Assembly: GCF_947169445.1 (NCBI RefSeq)
Contig: NZ_CAMVPU010000126.1
Location: 1-5,012 of the forward strand
Origin: an uncultured Butyrivibrio sp.
GTDB lineage: Bacteria; Bacillota; Clostridia; Lachnospirales; Lachnospiraceae
Direction of reading: 5' to 3'
Length of the DNA stretch: 5,012 nt
Each line of letters starts with the position of its first letter. Within the stretch, counting starts at the first letter, position 1. A program made the position numbers and the translations under genes. Below are positions 4,781-5,012 of the stretch, piece after piece. The notes beneath the pieces were generated by a model, which made no database searches, was not told the DNA's origin, and saw nothing but the letters and a program-made list of their open reading frames with translations.

Positions 4781-5012
4781 TGGTTGGGGAATTTATTATG
4801 AAGACAAAGGGCATAAGTTTACAGACGCTATGCGCACCATGCAATTGTCATTGCAGGTATTGTCTTCTTTCATGGGAGAAGAATCCGGTTGGATTACCAT
4901 ATGAGGAAAGTGAAGAGTTTGCACAGTCTTTTTATGCTTGGATAAAGACAAACAGGCCAGAGTTGGAGTTTAATTTCTCTTATGGTTACTCTATGGATAT
5001 GCCGCAGATGTT
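4780..5012 (+). CDS. Radical SAM protein, N-terminal part (runs off right edge)
   Basis: Seventy-seven codons are visible. LCAPCNCHCRYCLLSW contains the radical SAM signature CxxxCxxC (C21, C25, C28 from the first ATG), whose cysteines hold the 4Fe-4S cluster that cleaves S-adenosylmethionine. The Tyr before the last Cys is the usual aromatic residue. Two further cysteines (C18, C23) crowd the motif. Of two possible starts, the ATG at 4780 overlaps the hydrolase stop (TAATG) and follows GGAGAG (4766-4771) by 8 nt. The ATG at 4798 follows GGGGA (4786-4790) by 7 nt and gives MKTKGISLQTLCAPC, closer to usual radical SAM N-termini. I list the longer form because of the overlap; the choice is open. 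Reaction type cannot be told without the rest. Coupling to the hydrolase suggests that both act on the same substrate or product. Confidence 0.88.
   Translation, partial: MVGEFIMKTKGISLQTLCAPCNCHCRYCLLSWEKNPVGLPYEESEEFAQSFYAWIKTNRPELEFNFSYGYSMDMPQM

Overview
The window looks like chromosomal DNA from a low-G+C Firmicute, most likely a gut or rumen clostridium of the Lachnospiraceae type. This rests on AT-rich coding sequence, strong AGGAGG-like ribosome binding sites, and the style of the XRE/TPR regulator. The assignment is inference from sequence style, not from a marker gene. All convincing genes are on the + strand.

Bases 1-912 hold no gene I can support. The first ~90 bases are clearly richer in G+C (50 of 90 by hand count) and carry a short direct repeat. 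Bases 141-470 hold about four diverged copies of a repeat whose later copies are spaced 98 and 100 nt. Bases 477-660 hold two copies of an unrelated repeat, also spaced 99-100 nt, whose substitutions suggest a former reading frame. Bases 718-860 are A/T-tract DNA leading into a promoter.

Bases 913-2780 are a two-gene unit. A MerR-family regulator with an unrecognised C-terminal domain overlaps by one base (TAATG) with a cytoplasmic HExxH zinc-metallopeptidase-like protein. The pairing suggests that the regulator controls the peptidase-like protein, or that the two act together.

Bases 2781-2968 contain a good sigma-A promoter carrying two perfect dyads, one on the -35 and one across the -10. 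It drives a second unit: an XRE regulator with TPR-like repeats (2969-4000), a carbon-nitrogen hydrolase (nitrilase superfamily) with an atypical Lys motif (4058-4780), and the start of a radical SAM protein (4780 to beyond the right edge). A U-tract-less hairpin lies between the first two. The hydrolase and radical SAM genes again overlap by TAATG. A peptide- or protein-sensing regulator upstream of an amide-bond enzyme and a radical SAM enzyme is the most plausible candidate here for a little-described modification or metabolic system. Its substrate cannot be read from this window.
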